Assembly (NCBI RefSeq): GCF_001682855.1
Contig: NZ_MAQW01000012.1
Span: 806,001-870,000 of the forward strand
Source of the DNA: Bacillus sp. FJAT-27264
GTDB taxonomy: Bacteria > Bacillota > Bacilli > Paenibacillales > Paenibacillaceae
Direction: 5' to 3'
Length of the DNA stretch: 64,000 nt
Part shown: positions 9,061 to 18,824 of the stretch, piece by piece
Numbering within the stretch: the stretch's first letter is position 1
Layout of the letters: every line of letters begins with the position of its first letter
The notes under the pieces: generated by a model
What the model saw: only the letters and a program-made list of their open reading frames with translations
Databases searched by the model: none
Told to the model about the DNA's origin: nothing
Position numbers and translations under genes: made by a program

Positions 9061-9648
9061 ATGAACGAAAAAGAGAAAGCCAGCAAAGGGTTGTTATATG
9101 ATAACAACAATGACCCCTTACTGATTAGAGAAAGAACCTATGCTAAGGATCTCTGTCACGATTACAATCAATTACGTCCCTCTAGCATCAATGAACGTAA
9201 AGCAGTAATTAAACAATTGGTCGGGAAAACCAGCAAGAACTTCCATATTGAACAACCGTTCTGGTGTGACTACGGATATAACATTGAGCTGGGTGATAAC
9301 TTCTATGCTAACCATAATTGCGTGATCTTGGATTGCGCCAAAGTAACGTTTGGCGATAATGTATTTATTGCTCCAAACTGTGGCTTTTACACCGCCGGTC
9401 ATCCGCTCGATGTCCAGCAACGTAACCAAGGCTTAGAATACGCCTACCCGATTACCGTCGGCAACAATGTATGGTTTGGTGGTAATGTCGTTGTTTTGCC
9501 GGGAGTCACCATAGGTGATAATAGCGTTATCGGAGCAGGTAGTGTGATTAACCGCGATATCCCATCAGGGGTGATTGCTGCCGGGAATCCATGCAAAGTG
9601 ATTAGAGCCATCACTGAAGAAGATCAGAAGAAATATTGGAAAAGCTAA
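9061..9648 (+). CDS. maa: Maltose O-acetyltransferase (hexapeptide-repeat)
   Basis: This 195-residue enzyme has the N-terminal Mac domain (EKASKGLLYDNNNDPLL, about 4-55) followed by a left-handed beta helix of hexapeptide repeats. It includes FHIEQPFWCDYGYNIELG, the catalytic His in TAGHPLD and the terminal VIGAGSVINRDIPSGVIAAGNPCKVIR block. It transfers acetyl from CoA to maltose, glucose or related sugars and acts as a cytosolic trimer (family knowledge). A ribosome site (TTGGAGGTCGAGG) lies about 10 bases upstream of the ATG. It is transcribed away from the ROK regulator, which may control it, and ends at a strong terminator. Galactoside acetyltransferase is the closest alternative call. 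Confidence 0.93.
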   Translation: MNEKEKASKGLLYDNNNDPLLIRERTYAKDLCHDYNQLRPSSINERKAVIKQLVGKTSKNFHIEQPFWCDYGYNIELGDNFYANHNCVILDCAKVTFGDNVFIAPNCGFYTAGHPLDVQQRNQGLEYAYPITVGNNVWFGGNVVVLPGVTIGDNSVIGAGSVINRDIPSGVIAAGNPCKVIRAITEEDQKKYWKS

Positions 9649-9705
9649 AACCTGTTAACCCTACCTGCTAACACATGACAGCGCTCCAAAATAGAAGCAT
9701 AAAGA

Positions 9706-9766
9706 AAGCTCCCCTCGGCTGCAGGATTTTATTTAAACCTGCCTGCTTTAGGGGAGCTTATCATTT
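9706..9766. terminator. Bidirectional terminator
   Basis: Outer stem AAGCTCCCCT / AGGGGAGCTT with an inner GCAGG / CCTGC stem. It is followed by ATCATTTTTA on the plus strand and TTTCTTT on the minus strand, and serves the convergent maa and lipoprotein genes. Confidence 0.75.
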
Positions 9767-9807
9767 TTAGGAAAATAAAAAAACTCCCGCCAAATTTCAT
9801 TGCGATC

Positions 9808-10791
9808 TTATAAAGGAGAGGTATAACGCCCGTACTGAATGTCCAGTTCCTTGAACGTTGCTGCATGCTGATCCAGGAAAAAGGTATTAACCCCTTCTGC
9901 GCCCCACCAGTTGATCCCGAGCAGGACACCGTCCGCTTTTTGGGCGGCAAACAGCACCGAGAACATGCCGGGAATCACCTCTCCACCATCATCCACCCGC
10001 CATACGGAGTAGTCGTCATCCTGAGCGACCGCGGGATAGTCCATAAAAGCAAGGGAATCCCCTTCCTTCAGTACAAGGCTGAACAGCATATCCTTATCCT
10101 GCCGCACAAACTGGACAACAAATAACTCACGCTCCGGTGACAGATCGGCAATCTTTCCGATACTCTGAATCTCCCGCTTTTTGACCGTGGTAATCGCCTT
10201 CTGCACGTCTTCACCAACTACTGAAGGGTGTGCCAAATCTTCATTGGCTGGCTTAACGTCTAGTAGAAACTTAGCGTTGAAATCCGCATCCTTGGTCAAA
10301 TAATAGGTGGCATCGGGGACCGCACTTCCTTCTTCAACTGTGAATAGATACCCTGGCAAATGCGCAAAATTATGCGCCATCTCCCGTCCAGTCCCGTCCT
10401 CACTGCCGGACTGCCATTTCACGAACTTCACGGTCAGCACTTGTCCATTATTGCCGATAGCCCGATCTAGCAGTGATAGTGCCTTGTCCTGTCCCTCTTC
10501 CTGTGCGGTGATCAGAATCTGCTTGCCCTCCGCGTCGGCAAACCCGAAATTCCCGGACAACTTCCCAGTGTCCAGAACCTCTGCGGCTTCGGCGTTCTCC
10601 GCAGTCGGGGAAGCCTCTGCCACAGGCTCCGGCGAAGCTGTCTCTACAGCGGCTGGACCGGCTGGATTGGAAGTCGCTTGCTGAGCAGCGTTCCCACTGC
10701 TCTGCGTGTTTCCTGTATGGTTCACAACAGAGCATCCCGCCAGAATTATAGTCAGCACAGCAGGAACAGTCATCCCCGCATATTTTTTCAT
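9808..10791 (-). CDS. Putative lipoprotein of unknown function
   Basis: This 327-residue protein has a short lipoprotein signal (MKKYAGMTVPAVLTIILAGC) with lipobox LAGC, so Cys20 would be lipidated. An Ala/Pro/Glu-rich spacer (about 30-70) follows, then a globular region with no family I recognise. It may contain repeated beta structure (for example GNFGFADAEGKQILITAQEEGQ). A membrane-anchored protein on the outer face of the cell is expected. It is transcribed leftward behind cysK, 25 bp downstream of the cysK stop, so the two are probably co-transcribed although no functional link is evident. Function is not assigned. Confidence 0.8.
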   Translation of the reverse strand: MKKYAGMTVPAVLTIILAGCSVVNHTGNTQSSGNAAQQATSNPAGPAAVETASPEPVAEASPTAENAEAAEVLDTGKLSGNFGFADAEGKQILITAQEEGQDKALSLLDRAIGNNGQVLTVKFVKWQSGSEDGTGREMAHNFAHLPGYLFTVEEGSAVPDATYYLTKDADFNAKFLLDVKPANEDLAHPSVVGEDVQKAITTVKKREIQSIGKIADLSPERELFVVQFVRQDKDMLFSLVLKEGDSLAFMDYPAVAQDDDYSVWRVDDGGEVIPGMFSVLFAAQKADGVLLGINWWGAEGVNTFFLDQHAATFKELDIQYGRYTSPL

Positions 10792-10816
10792 TCCTGTACC
10801 TCCGCCGTTAGTTGGA

Positions 10817-11737
10817 TTAGAAAATCCCCATGCTCAGGTAACGCTCACCGGTATCCGGAGCAATACACAGCACACGCTTGCCTGGGCCGAGCCGCCGGGC
10901 CTCCCGCAGAGCAGTCCATACCGCCGCGCCACCAGACGGACCGATTAGAATGCCCTCCTGTGCCGCCAGTGATCTTACGATATCCAGAGCATCTTCATCC
11001 GCTACCTGCACAATTTCATCGTACACCTTGGTGTTGAGAATCGCAGGAACAAAGCCGGGGCTGGTGCCTACTAGCTTATGCGGCCCCGGGATTCCACCCG
11101 ACAAAACCGGTGAGCCTTGTGGCTCCACCACAAGAATGCGGATGTCCGGTAGTTCCCGGCGCAGCACTTCCCCAGTGCCGGTGATCGTTCCACCTGTACC
11201 TGAAGTAGCTACGAACACATCCAGTCGCCCTTCCATCTGCTCCAGAATTTCCGGCGCTGTCGTGATCCGGTGAATATCGGGATTAGCCTTATTCTCAAAT
11301 TGCTGTGGAATGAAGCTGTTCTCTATACTTCGGCCAAGCTCCAGCGCTTTGGCAATAGCGCCCGGCATACGCTCCGCAGCGGGAGTCAATACAACCTCGG
11401 CCCCATAGGCTTTTAGAATATTAATACGTTCCTTGGTCATGTTGTCCGGCATAATCAGTATGGCCTTATAGCCCTTCGCGGCTGCATTCATAGCGAGCCC
11501 AATGCCAGTATTTCCGCTGGTCGGCTCAATAATGGTTCCGCCGGGCTTCAGCAGCCCTTCTTGCTCCGCCTGCAGAATCAGGTTGTACGCGGCCCGGTCC
11601 TTGACACTTCCGCTGGGATTGAACATTTCCAGCTTGACATAAACTTCCGCATCCCCGGGACCAGTAAGACGGTTCAGACGCACAACCGGCGTATCTCCGA
11701 TCAGTTCAGTGATATTATTGACTATTTTTGGGGACAT
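10817..11737 (-). CDS. cysK: Cysteine synthase (O-acetylserine sulfhydrylase)
   Basis: This 306-residue PLP enzyme makes cysteine from O-acetyl-L-serine and sulfide. The PLP lysine lies in NPSGSVKDRAA, substrate loop in TSGNTG, and the phosphate-binding loop in TSGTGGTITG. The C-terminal GPSGGAA also matches the family. Length is standard for CysK and there is no cystathionine-beta-synthase extension. A ribosome site (GGAGGCTGCACC) precedes the ATG at 11737. It may supply cysteine generally and possibly the Cys-activating NRPS of this window, although no regulatory link is visible. No T-box or S-box leader was seen upstream. Confidence 0.95.
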   Translation of the reverse strand: MSPKIVNNITELIGDTPVVRLNRLTGPGDAEVYVKLEMFNPSGSVKDRAAYNLILQAEQEGLLKPGGTIIEPTSGNTGIGLAMNAAAKGYKAILIMPDNMTKERINILKAYGAEVVLTPAAERMPGAIAKALELGRSIENSFIPQQFENKANPDIHRITTAPEILEQMEGRLDVFVATSGTGGTITGTGEVLRRELPDIRILVVEPQGSPVLSGGIPGPHKLVGTSPGFVPAILNTKVYDEIVQVADEDALDIVRSLAAQEGILIGPSGGAAVWTALREARRLGPGKRVLCIAPDTGERYLSMGIF

Positions 11738-11851
11738 GGTGCAGCCTCCTCATTCCATTTCATTTCTTTTCCTAAACATGCTATTCCTACATTGTAACTG
11801 TGAATAAGGCTACTGTCGAATCCAAAAACATCTACGAAATGGCCTCACGAC

Positions 11852-11888
11852 AAAAAGCCGCTCCCCTATAAAAGCGGGAGACGGCTTG
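11852..11888 (-). terminator. Terminator of the glucanase gene
   Basis: Reading leftward, AAGCCG-TC-TCCC pairs with GGGA-G-CGGCTT and is followed by TTTTTG. It lies about 40 bp behind the glucanase stop. Confidence 0.8.
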
Positions 11889-11925
11889 TTGCAACCAGCT
11901 ACAGAGCCCGTTAAGTCATAATGCT

Positions 11926-14900
11926 TTACGGATTCACATTAATGGTGAATGTCGAGGTGTTGTTCTTGATTGGTGTTACGGTGTTCGTAATCTTCAGGTT
12001 GTTGAAGGTCACAGAACCGACTGCCGGACCTTGACCCGGCTCAGCGGATTCATTGACCCAGATGCCGACGCCGGATTTTGCGTCAAACGCGTCACCGCTC
12101 TTTCGCGCGCCGGAAATCGTGATGTTATTGAAGATAGTGTCTTTTACCGGGAATTGCGCTGTATTGCCGACATAGTTCGTCTGGAACATAATGCCGTGGT
12201 ACGTTGGATCAATGATATCCACATCGCTGACCCGGATTCCCTGGAACACCTTGGAGGCCGAGAATACCCAGATGGCCGGGAAGGTCTGGGAGCCCCAGAA
12301 ATGTCCGCCCGCACGCTCAATCGTAATGTTCTCGAAATTCGTTGTTGGGGAAGCCCCGAAACCATTCATCGGATATCCAAAGTCAAGCGAACTGATCGTA
12401 ACTCCAGAGTAAACCAGCGTATCGGCGATGTAGATGTTGCGGAAGGTATTAGCATAACCGCCGTATACCGCGAGCCCTGCTGCACGCCAGGTCAGGAGCG
12501 AGGTCAAATTCTCATATACATTGTCCCTCATGTCTGATCCGCCTGCATCGATGGCCGAGAACAAGGCGAAGCTGTCATCCCCGGTCGCGCGTGCTTCAAT
12601 GTTGGAGACCAGGTTGTTCGTACTGCCGTTTGTCATATTGATACCGTCGGCAAAGGTGTTGCGGATACGGGAGTTCTTGATGACCATGTAGTCCGTGTTA
12701 GCACCCCAGTACATGCAGACCTGGTGCTCGGTCCAGATGTTGTCGATGGTGATGTTGGCCACATTGGCGAAATCAAAGACTTTACCCGGACCGTCGATAC
12801 GGGAAGTATAGTTACCGAAGTAAGCGAAATTGGCAAAAGTGGAGCCATTCGCCGTATCGGAAGCTCTAAATCCGATATCTGTATTGCTCTGATTGGCTGG
12901 GGCCACGAAACGTGTATACCATGGACCTGCGCCAATGATTTTTACAGGCTTGCCGTATACTTGGAACTTGTTCGAAGTCTCGTACGAACCGGCAGGCAGG
13001 TAGACACCGACGAGGTTGCCGGTAGTATCCATGCGGAATTTGTCCAGTGCGTTCTGTACGTCCTGATGAGTAAATCCGGTAGGTACTACATATTTGGCCG
13101 GGTCAGGATTTGAAATCGGTGACACTTGCTCCAGGTTGATAAAGTCGATGGCATATTGCGACGTATTAGCAGCATCCTTTTGCAGGCGAATCTTGCTTCC
13201 CGCCGGGATGGTGCTGTCGAACATGATATTGGCTTCGTCATAAATATGACGCGGTGAACCTTCGCTTGGCGAGTTGCCCGGGTTAGTCTCCGAGCCATAC
13301 AACCAGGCATACTTGGAAGTCAGGTTGATCGCCTTCGTGAAGACACCGTTTACATAAATATTAAGTGTAGCATCTGTTCCGCCACCGCTTGGGGAATCCG
13401 GAATAGAGAAACGGGTCACCAGCGTGTTTGTGCTGGCTTTGGTAGTGAATTCCACGTAGCTGCCTGTGGTATTCAGGGTTACCGCTCTGCGGCCGGATGC
13501 TTCACCGGCAAGGTCGCCAATGTTGCGGTTCGGTGCAAGCTTGACGGCACCGCCGCCAACGACAGCATCCTCAGCTTCGTACATATCGTAAGGCATATTA
13601 GCCCCACGTCCTACGAAGAGGGATTGATTCTGAATGTTGTTTCCTTGCTTTACAGGAAGCTCATTGGCATCGACAGCAATCTCGCTCTTGATGTTGTACT
13701 TGCCGTTACCGGCTGTCCAAGAACCAAGACTGATTGGAGCTGTCGTTTGTCCGCTGGCAATCACGCCAGTGTAAGAACCGCTCAGGATCTTCACTACTGC
13801 ATTGGTTGTGGCATCCGTAATCGTCAGGGTAACCGCATGGGCCCCTGCGGCGGAAGCCGCTGTGCCCTGGTTCTTGATTGCAATCGTGAAGTTTACCGTG
13901 CTGCCTGGCGATGGATTGCTCGGCGACCAGCTGACGGAGTCCGCGATCAGGTCGGAGCTGGATACTGCCGCAACCGTCAACTGGGACGGATTGGTGTAGT
14001 TGTTGTTGGATTTGTCCAACTCAATAATGCTGTTGTTCTCATCCACCTTGGCAGTTACTGTATAAGCTGCCGCATCCTTGGCTCCGATGTTCACAGAGAC
14101 ATTCGTGGAGGCTCCTGCAGCAATGGCTCCAACTGGAGCAGTGCCGACAAGCGTCGCACCCAGGTAGAAGTTAACACTTGTGGCTCCAGAAGCAGCCGTA
14201 CCGATATTCTTCACAGTGGCATTAAGTGTGATAGCAGTGGTCTCTATCGGAGCTGCCGGTGTCCAGGATATCCCTGTGATCGTCAGGTCCGGGTTAGGAG
14301 CTGGCGTGCCGAAGATTTGGAATTCGGCAATTTGCCCAGCGCTGGAGCCGGAGTTTGTCGTAATTCTGAGCTGAACTTCGCTGGCTGTAGCATTAACCGG
14401 TATGGTCACTGAATTGCCAGTGGCCGGATTAAAAGTGTAGACGGTTGCTGGTACAAGGCTGGAGAACGTAGTTCCGTTCTGGTCCCGTCCGAGCACCTGA
14501 ATCGTTTGTGTGCGCGTAGACCAGGACGAAGACGGGTTCAGCTTCAGTACAACAGAGCTAAGGTTGGCATTCGCACCCAAATTCACACTGAGTGTATTCG
14601 GATAACTTCCGCCTGCGCCTTCCCAGTAAGTATTTACATTCCCGTCATTAGCATTGGTGGCTACGAAAGTAAATACAGAAGAAGAAGCGGTGACTGGCTT
14701 GTTCAGTGCCAGGTTGGCCCCTGGTCCGGTTGTCGGTGTTGGTGTTACGGTTGGTGACGGTGTTGGCGCTACGGTCGGCGACGGTGTTGGCGCCACTGTT
14801 GGCGACGGCGTTGGTGCCACTGTCGGCGATGGTGTTGGCGCTACGGTCGGCGACGGTGTTGGTGCTACGGTCGGCGACGGTGTTGGCGCTACGGTTGGTG

Positions 14901-15852
14901 ACGGTGTTGGTGCTACTGTTGCCGTCGGCACCACGCCCGGTGTTAGATTAAGGTTGTCCAGATTTACATTACCAGTGTCCCCGGCATCGTACTTGTATGC
15001 AATCGTGTTCGTTCCGGCATTCAAGGCCAGAGTCTCTACTTTTGAAGACCAAGTGTCCCAGTTTGCCAGATTCGGCAGAGAAGTCTGCTTTATCTTCGTC
15101 CCGTTGACATACACGCTGATCGTCTTGGTGCCGCCGCTGGCATTGGCATAGCGAAGCGCAGCGTCATAGCTGCCGGCTGTAGGTACGTTCACTGTGAAGG
15201 TAGTTGAGGCACCTTGCGTCAGGTATCCATCCACAAATCCTGATCCAGTGTATCCAGTGTGATCAGTGTTCACCTTCGCACCACCGGACAGGGCAGCCGC
15301 TTCGGCTTCATACGCTCCAGAAGGTGTCGCAGTCGTACCATAGACTTCAAACTCGGAGATTTGTGCGGCCGCCCATCCTGTATTAGCAGTAATGTTCAAT
15401 CGCACATATCTTACGCTTGCCGCTGCAAAATTGATGGTTACCGTATTTCCATTAGATGGATTAAAAGCATAGCTGCTAGAAGATGCCAGATTGCTGTAAC
15501 TGGAATCGTTGCTGCTACCCTCTACAGACAGTGTCTGATTTCTTGCCCCCCAATTGGAGGGCAGCTTCAGCACGACCTGGTTAACATTGCTGGCTTCACC
15601 CAGATCTACTTTAAGCCACTGTGGAAAAGCATTGCTGCTACTCTCCCAATACGTTCCCTGGTTGCTATCATTGGCGTTGGAAGCCACATATACATCACCA
15701 ACAGAGCTAGCTGTAATCGTCTTACCCTGGGCCAAATTTCCGGCTGCTGAACTCACAGATGGGAAAAAGGCTAACTGGCCTACAAATAATGCAGCAATCA
15801 GGCAGTACATCAGGACGGACCTTCCCGTTGAAGCTTTGCGACCTGTTATCAT
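11926..15852 (-). CDS. Secreted GH87 alpha-1,3-glucanase (mutanase/mycodextranase family), multidomain
   Basis: The chosen start is ATG 15852 (GGAGG ten bases upstream), giving 1308 residues. An upstream in-frame ATG at 15993 has no ribosome site and would bury the signal peptide. In order: signal peptide (about 1-38, ending VSSAAG); discoidin/F5-8C domain; CBM6-type domain starting [11 protein letters not shown]; an 8-fold APTPSPTV linker; second discoidin domain; a CARDB-like adhesion domain ([18 protein letters not shown]) plus a related second one; a CBM-like region ([11 protein letters not shown]); and a C-terminal right-handed beta helix. D1069 in FADGIN and D1092/D1093 in ATGDDSF have the same spacing as the acid residues reported for GH87 Agl-FH1. 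The enzyme would degrade alpha-1,3-glucan of fungal walls or dental/soil polysaccharide outside the cell. A candidate cre site lies in its leader. Confidence 0.88.
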   Translation of the reverse strand: MITGRKASTGRSVLMYCLIAALFVGQLAFFPSVSSAAGNLAQGKTITASSVGDVYVASNANDSNQGTYWESSSNAFPQWLKVDLGEASNVNQVVLKLPSNWGARNQTLSVEGSSNDSSYSNLASSSSYAFNPSNGNTVTINFAAASVRYVRLNITANTGWAAAQISEFEVYGTTATPSGAYEAEAAALSGGAKVNTDHTGYTGSGFVDGYLTQGASTTFTVNVPTAGSYDAALRYANASGGTKTISVYVNGTKIKQTSLPNLANWDTWSSKVETLALNAGTNTIAYKYDAGDTGNVNLDNLNLTPGVVPTATVAPTPSPTVAPTPSPTVAPTPSPTVAPTPSPTVAPTPSPTVAPTPSPTVAPTPSPTVTPTPTTGPGANLALNKPVTASSSVFTFVATNANDGNVNTYWEGAGGSYPNTLSVNLGANANLSSVVLKLNPSSSWSTRTQTIQVLGRDQNGTTFSSLVPATVYTFNPATGNSVTIPVNATASEVQLRITTNSGSSAGQIAEFQIFGTPAPNPDLTITGISWTPAAPIETTAITLNATVKNIGTAASGATSVNFYLGATLVGTAPVGAIAAGASTNVSVNIGAKDAAAYTVTAKVDENNSIIELDKSNNNYTNPSQLTVAAVSSSDLIADSVSWSPSNPSPGSTVNFTIAIKNQGTAASAAGAHAVTLTITDATTNAVVKILSGSYTGVIASGQTTAPISLGSWTAGNGKYNIKSEIAVDANELPVKQGNNIQNQSLFVGRGANMPYDMYEAEDAVVGGGAVKLAPNRNIGDLAGEASGRRAVTLNTTGSYVEFTTKASTNTLVTRFSIPDSPSGGGTDATLNIYVNGVFTKAINLTSKYAWLYGSETNPGNSPSEGSPRHIYDEANIMFDSTIPAGSKIRLQKDAANTSQYAIDFINLEQVSPISNPDPAKYVVPTGFTHQDVQNALDKFRMDTTGNLVGVYLPAGSYETSNKFQVYGKPVKIIGAGPWYTRFVAPANQSNTDIGFRASDTANGSTFANFAYFGNYTSRIDGPGKVFDFANVANITIDNIWTEHQVCMYWGANTDYMVIKNSRIRNTFADGINMTNGSTNNLVSNIEARATGDDSFALFSAIDAGGSDMRDNVYENLTSLLTWRAAGLAVYGGYANTFRNIYIADTLVYSGVTISSLDFGYPMNGFGASPTTNFENITIERAGGHFWGSQTFPAIWVFSASKVFQGIRVSDVDIIDPTYHGIMFQTNYVGNTAQFPVKDTIFNNITISGARKSGDAFDAKSGVGIWVNESAEPGQGPAVGSVTFNNLKITNTVTPIKNNTSTFTINVNP
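14738..14925 (-). repeat. In-frame 24-bp tandem repeat (APTPSPTV linker)
   Basis: About eight 24-bp units inside the glucanase gene encode repeated APTPSPTV, a flexible and probably glycosylatable linker between the carbohydrate-binding and second discoidin domains. The units differ mainly at third codon positions. Copy number could vary by slippage. Confidence 0.9.
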
Positions 15853-15978
15853 TAACAGCCAACCTCCATATTTTTTATGATGAAGCTTGAACCCTCTGCA
15901 ACCTTCTGGACTGCACACATCTTTCGAAAACAAACACGTCTTGGACACCAAGTCTCGAAATCTTGCAAACTCCCATTT

Positions 15979-15993
15979 CGTATACGCTTTCAA
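15979..15993 (-). promoter_or_regulatory. Candidate cre (catabolite-responsive) site
   Basis: The minus-strand sequence TTGAAAGCGTATACG matches 14 of 15 positions of the Bacillus CcpA site WTGNAANCGNWWNCW. It lies about 130 bp upstream of the glucanase start, where CcpA could block transcription when preferred sugars are present. Confidence 0.45.
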
Positions 15994-16363
15994 AATCGGT
16001 CCTTAATCATCTACCGCCTCCTCCAGGATACTGAAATCGTAGAGAAACCTTGTGAAGCAGCGTTCTATTACTAGTAGTAAGCCCATAGTGATCCCCTTAG
16101 GCGCAGAAAGCAGCCGCTTCGCATAAAAAAGAACGATCCCCTTGCTTGCGTAAATATGCATAACTGCAGCTCAACACGCAATATAAGAAGATCGAATCTC
16201 GGAGGATGACTATTAACTAACTAATAATGGTAATAATATAAGATATAGTAATCTTCCAGTCGATGGCAATTTCTATGATTTGTGTGTGGTATCTTACGAT
16301 TTCGATAAAATATGCCAATAGTCTTACTTCAAAAGACTGACCCTTGGCCTATAGAAACAGCAA
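15994..16363. other. Intergenic region upstream of the glucanase gene
   Basis: No coding frame with a ribosome site is seen. On the minus strand there is a possible promoter, TTGCCA followed 16 bases later by TATATC, around 16240-16268. A short inverted repeat AGTCTT/AAGACT lies near 16320-16338. Confidence 0.35.
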
Positions 16364-16405
16364 AAAGACCGCTTCTTCCGGCCGCAGCCTGTTAAAGCGA
16401 TCTTT
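16364..16405 (-). terminator. Terminator of the Crp/Fnr gene
   Basis: On the minus strand AAAGATCGCTT pairs with AAGCGGTCTTT and is followed by TTGC. It lies 20 bp behind the stop of the regulator gene. Confidence 0.75.
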
Positions 16406-16424
16406 GATAGCCACTTGTGCCACT

Positions 16425-17123
16425 CTATTCGTACAGACTGCCGCTTGCCAGTTCAGCCAGCTTCCCTTCATCCAGGATGCTAAGGCGACCATGCTTGCGT
16501 TCGATGATGCCCTGTTCAATAAATCTGCGAACAATCCGGTTCAGATGTCGGTAGCTGGTACCCAGCAGTTCCGCTGTTTCGGTCAATGTGGAGGTGCGAA
16601 TCTCGTCGACGTATCGTCTGCCCTCATTATCCGTGAACAGTGACAAAAGATAGCTCGCAAACCGGTTCTCGACCGGATACAAGAGATTCAGCGCAGAAGT
16701 CTGTCCCAGCGTGTAGAGCTTATGGCTCAGTTCTCCATATAGAAAACGCAGTAGCACCGCATTATGCTCCATTTCTTTTAGCAGTCGTCTTCGGCTGGCA
16801 AGCAGGATCAGGCTGTCTCCCACCGATTCTACCTGGTTCTTCACGGGATACTCGCGTAGCAGCTCTACATCTCCGATAATCGACATCGGCCGCGCGAAAC
16901 GTACCAGCATGGACTTCCCGTTAGGCAGCAGCGTGTGAATCTTAAGGTTCCCCTGTACCAGGATGAACAGATATTCCAGCTTGTCACCAACCGAGCAGAC
17001 CGCCTCACCATCCCCGTACAACCGCAGCTCCATAGATTCGATCATCGGACTGCCAAAAATTTCGACCAGACCGTTTTTTTCCGCCAGATGGCGAACGGCC
17101 TCCCGGTCATATATCATTTGCAT
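16425..17123 (-). CDS. Crp/Fnr-family transcriptional regulator (YeiL-like)
   Basis: This 232-residue protein has an N-terminal cyclic-nucleotide-binding-like beta barrel (about 25-130; GDKLEYLFILVQGNLKIH) and a C-terminal winged helix (about 155-215) with the recognition region TETAELLGTSYRHLNRIVRRF. The overall pattern resembles E. coli YeiL. The Fnr iron-sulfur Cys cluster is not evident, so an effector cannot be named. It is monocistronic, with its own terminator. Its ATG is preceded by GGAGGGATGGCGA. It lies between the glucanase and a DUF4173 membrane protein transcribed the same way, but has terminators on both sides, so a regulatory link to either is guesswork. Confidence 0.88.
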   Translation of the reverse strand: MQMIYDREAVRHLAEKNGLVEIFGSPMIESMELRLYGDGEAVCSVGDKLEYLFILVQGNLKIHTLLPNGKSMLVRFARPMSIIGDVELLREYPVKNQVESVGDSLILLASRRRLLKEMEHNAVLLRFLYGELSHKLYTLGQTSALNLLYPVENRFASYLLSLFTDNEGRRYVDEIRTSTLTETAELLGTSYRHLNRIVRRFIEQGIIERKHGRLSILDEGKLAELASGSLYE

Positions 17124-17168
17124 TCGCCATCCCTCCGATGTTTCAGTGTAATGTAGAATGCCCCGTAA

Positions 17169-17190
17169 AAAAAGGACTTATGTCCTTTTT
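17169..17190. terminator. Terminator behind DUF4173 gene
   Basis: Perfect 9-bp stem AAAAAGGAC / GTCCTTTTT with loop TTAT, just behind the stop of the DUF4173 gene. Confidence 0.85.
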
Positions 17191-17196
17191 GGCGAT

Positions 17197-18711
17197 TTAT
17201 TTCGTCTCTGCCTTAAAATACTGTCTCAGTTCTTGTTCTGCCCTGTACCGTGATACATTAAAAGACTGCCATTTTTCAGCCGTCTGACTGACCTCCCATT
17301 CCCTGCGCAAATCATGATCGAGTATACCGTTCTGACTACGGCTGAAATCTATTAGGGTCGGAACCGCTTGTGGCGATAATGAAACCAAATAGCTGGCATC
17401 CAGTTGTCCACTGGTGACATACCGTTCAATATTCTTGTTCGCAACAATTACGTCCAAGCAGATATAGTTCATCACGACGTACGACACCAGACCCAGCACG
17501 ATATAACATTTTGCCAACGAAATCTTCTTGCTTCCAATCCGTAGTGCTGCCAGACCAAGCAGCAGGCCCAGGAAAATCATAAAAGCATGCACCAGAAAAC
17601 GCGTGTAGGTATAGCCGTATGCTTCCTCATATAACGTCAGCCGGGTAAAGGCGGAATATAACATGACGCCGGAACAGGCTACCAGGATGTATAGCAGGAC
17701 ACGAGTAATTCTTCGCAGTATACCTTTTCCTTCACCTGAAGGCAGAAGGCACAGCATGAGCAGTATGAAATTGATCCCTGTCACCATCACCAGCTCGAAA
17801 AAACCGCTCCGTGCATAATCAGCATACGTGCTGCCCGTTGGCAGAATCCCCTCCCACGCACCGAACAGATAGGAGAACTGTACGAACACAAACAGTACAT
17901 AGACCGTATTAATCGAAATTAGAATCGTCGCCATGATCACAGGATCTATTCTGAACACCGGCAGTTCCGGTGTCTCCATGTTTAGCTGCTTCAGTGCAGG
18001 ATTCTGGGCATTCCAACTGTAATCCTTGGGATCAACAAAGCCCCAGACAAAGCCGAAAAAGCCAAGTCCGAACAACAGTACCCACAACACCCGTCCAAAC
18101 CCCTCGCCCAGAGACAAGTTGCCCAAAATATTGGGAAACTCCTGCACCAGATGAAGGAAAACACCGTCGGCAGAGGAAAGAAGGGAGACTACAACCAGCA
18201 GGATCGGGCATGAAATGGTCAAACCAATCAACACCTTAATCAGAACCTGCTTACGCTCATCTTTGATTTTGCCACCCTGTTTGCTGCGCAACTGGGCAAA
18301 GGCTGTACCCCAATGCCGAAAATTCTGCGGGAAAAAATGTTCCAGCGTCTTTCCGATCAGCTTTCCCTCGCTCCATGAGAGTCTGTCTGCTCCCAGCATA
18401 TACGTCATATGTAAAAGAATCAGAATCGGAATCACCAGCAAATTTAGTCCGAAGAATAGCATATCCTGGAACAACACAAACGTTAGTGAGAGTAAGCTGA
18501 TAGAAGCTAACCATAGGTAGCTGAACCATGAGAACGGACGTCTTTGCTCCCGGGCATAGTACAACATAAAGACGTAAAATAAGGTCACAAAGATCGGATA
18601 CGATATGCCAGGTTGCGCGCCAGAGAACAGATACTGGTGAATAATAGCCAGCAGAAATGCAGCACCCAATATTACAAGAGGGCGGACCCGACTTACTTCG
18701 TTTTCAGACAT
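17197..18711 (-). CDS. DUF4173-type multi-pass membrane protein
   Basis: This 504-residue integral membrane protein has about 10-12 hydrophobic helices, among them LVILGAAFLLAIIHQYLF, LLNLLVIPILILLHMTYML-type segments and YVVMNYICLDVIV. The C-terminal tail (about 430-504) is soluble, and a basic cytosolic loop (about 140-165) is seen. The pattern fits the DUF4153/DUF4173 family found in Bacillota; the biochemical role is unknown. It starts at ATG 18711 and is divergent from an SgrR-like regulator across 113 bp that contain a perfect palindrome, so joint regulation is likely. It has its own terminator. Confidence 0.85.
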   Translation of the reverse strand: MSENEVSRVRPLVILGAAFLLAIIHQYLFSGAQPGISYPIFVTLFYVFMLYYAREQRRPFSWFSYLWLASISLLSLTFVLFQDMLFFGLNLLVIPILILLHMTYMLGADRLSWSEGKLIGKTLEHFFPQNFRHWGTAFAQLRSKQGGKIKDERKQVLIKVLIGLTISCPILLVVVSLLSSADGVFLHLVQEFPNILGNLSLGEGFGRVLWVLLFGLGFFGFVWGFVDPKDYSWNAQNPALKQLNMETPELPVFRIDPVIMATILISINTVYVLFVFVQFSYLFGAWEGILPTGSTYADYARSGFFELVMVTGINFILLMLCLLPSGEGKGILRRITRVLLYILVACSGVMLYSAFTRLTLYEEAYGYTYTRFLVHAFMIFLGLLLGLAALRIGSKKISLAKCYIVLGLVSYVVMNYICLDVIVANKNIERYVTSGQLDASYLVSLSPQAVPTLIDFSRSQNGILDHDLRREWEVSQTAEKWQSFNVSRYRAEQELRQYFKAETK

Positions 18712-18743
18712 GGTAAATACCTCCAGTTTATTGCTTTCTAATC

Positions 18744-18766
18744 CTTATTTTAAATGTTAAAATAAG
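18744..18766. promoter_or_regulatory. Perfect 10-3-10 palindrome, candidate operator
   Basis: CTTATTTTAA-ATG-TTAAAATAAG lies between the divergent DUF4173 and SgrR-like genes. A further half site CTTATTTT lies at 18798-18805, close to the regulator's ribosome site. This is a likely binding site for the SgrR-like protein and a candidate for autoregulation (inference). Confidence 0.5.
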
Positions 18767-18824
18767 AAGATAAATAGAAAAAACGAAATTATTATTTCTT
18801 ATTTTCCAAGGAGGACCCTCTTTC

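Noticed and set aside
13624..14412. 262-codon plus-strand frame in the glucanase
   Set aside because: Antisense to the CARDB/discoidin region; Cys/Arg/Gly-rich composition is typical of a shadow.
14738..14925. Regular 24-bp tandem repeat suggesting a CRISPR-like array
   Set aside because: Units are contiguous without spacers and encode APTPSPTV in frame within the glucanase; it is a protein linker.
14654..15151. Plus-strand frame with repeated VGDGVGAT units
   Set aside because: It is the antisense shadow of the APTPSPTV linker and has no ribosome site.
15853..15993. N-terminal extension of the glucanase to ATG 15993
   Set aside because: No ribosome site there; GGAGG and a normal signal peptide support the ATG at 15852.
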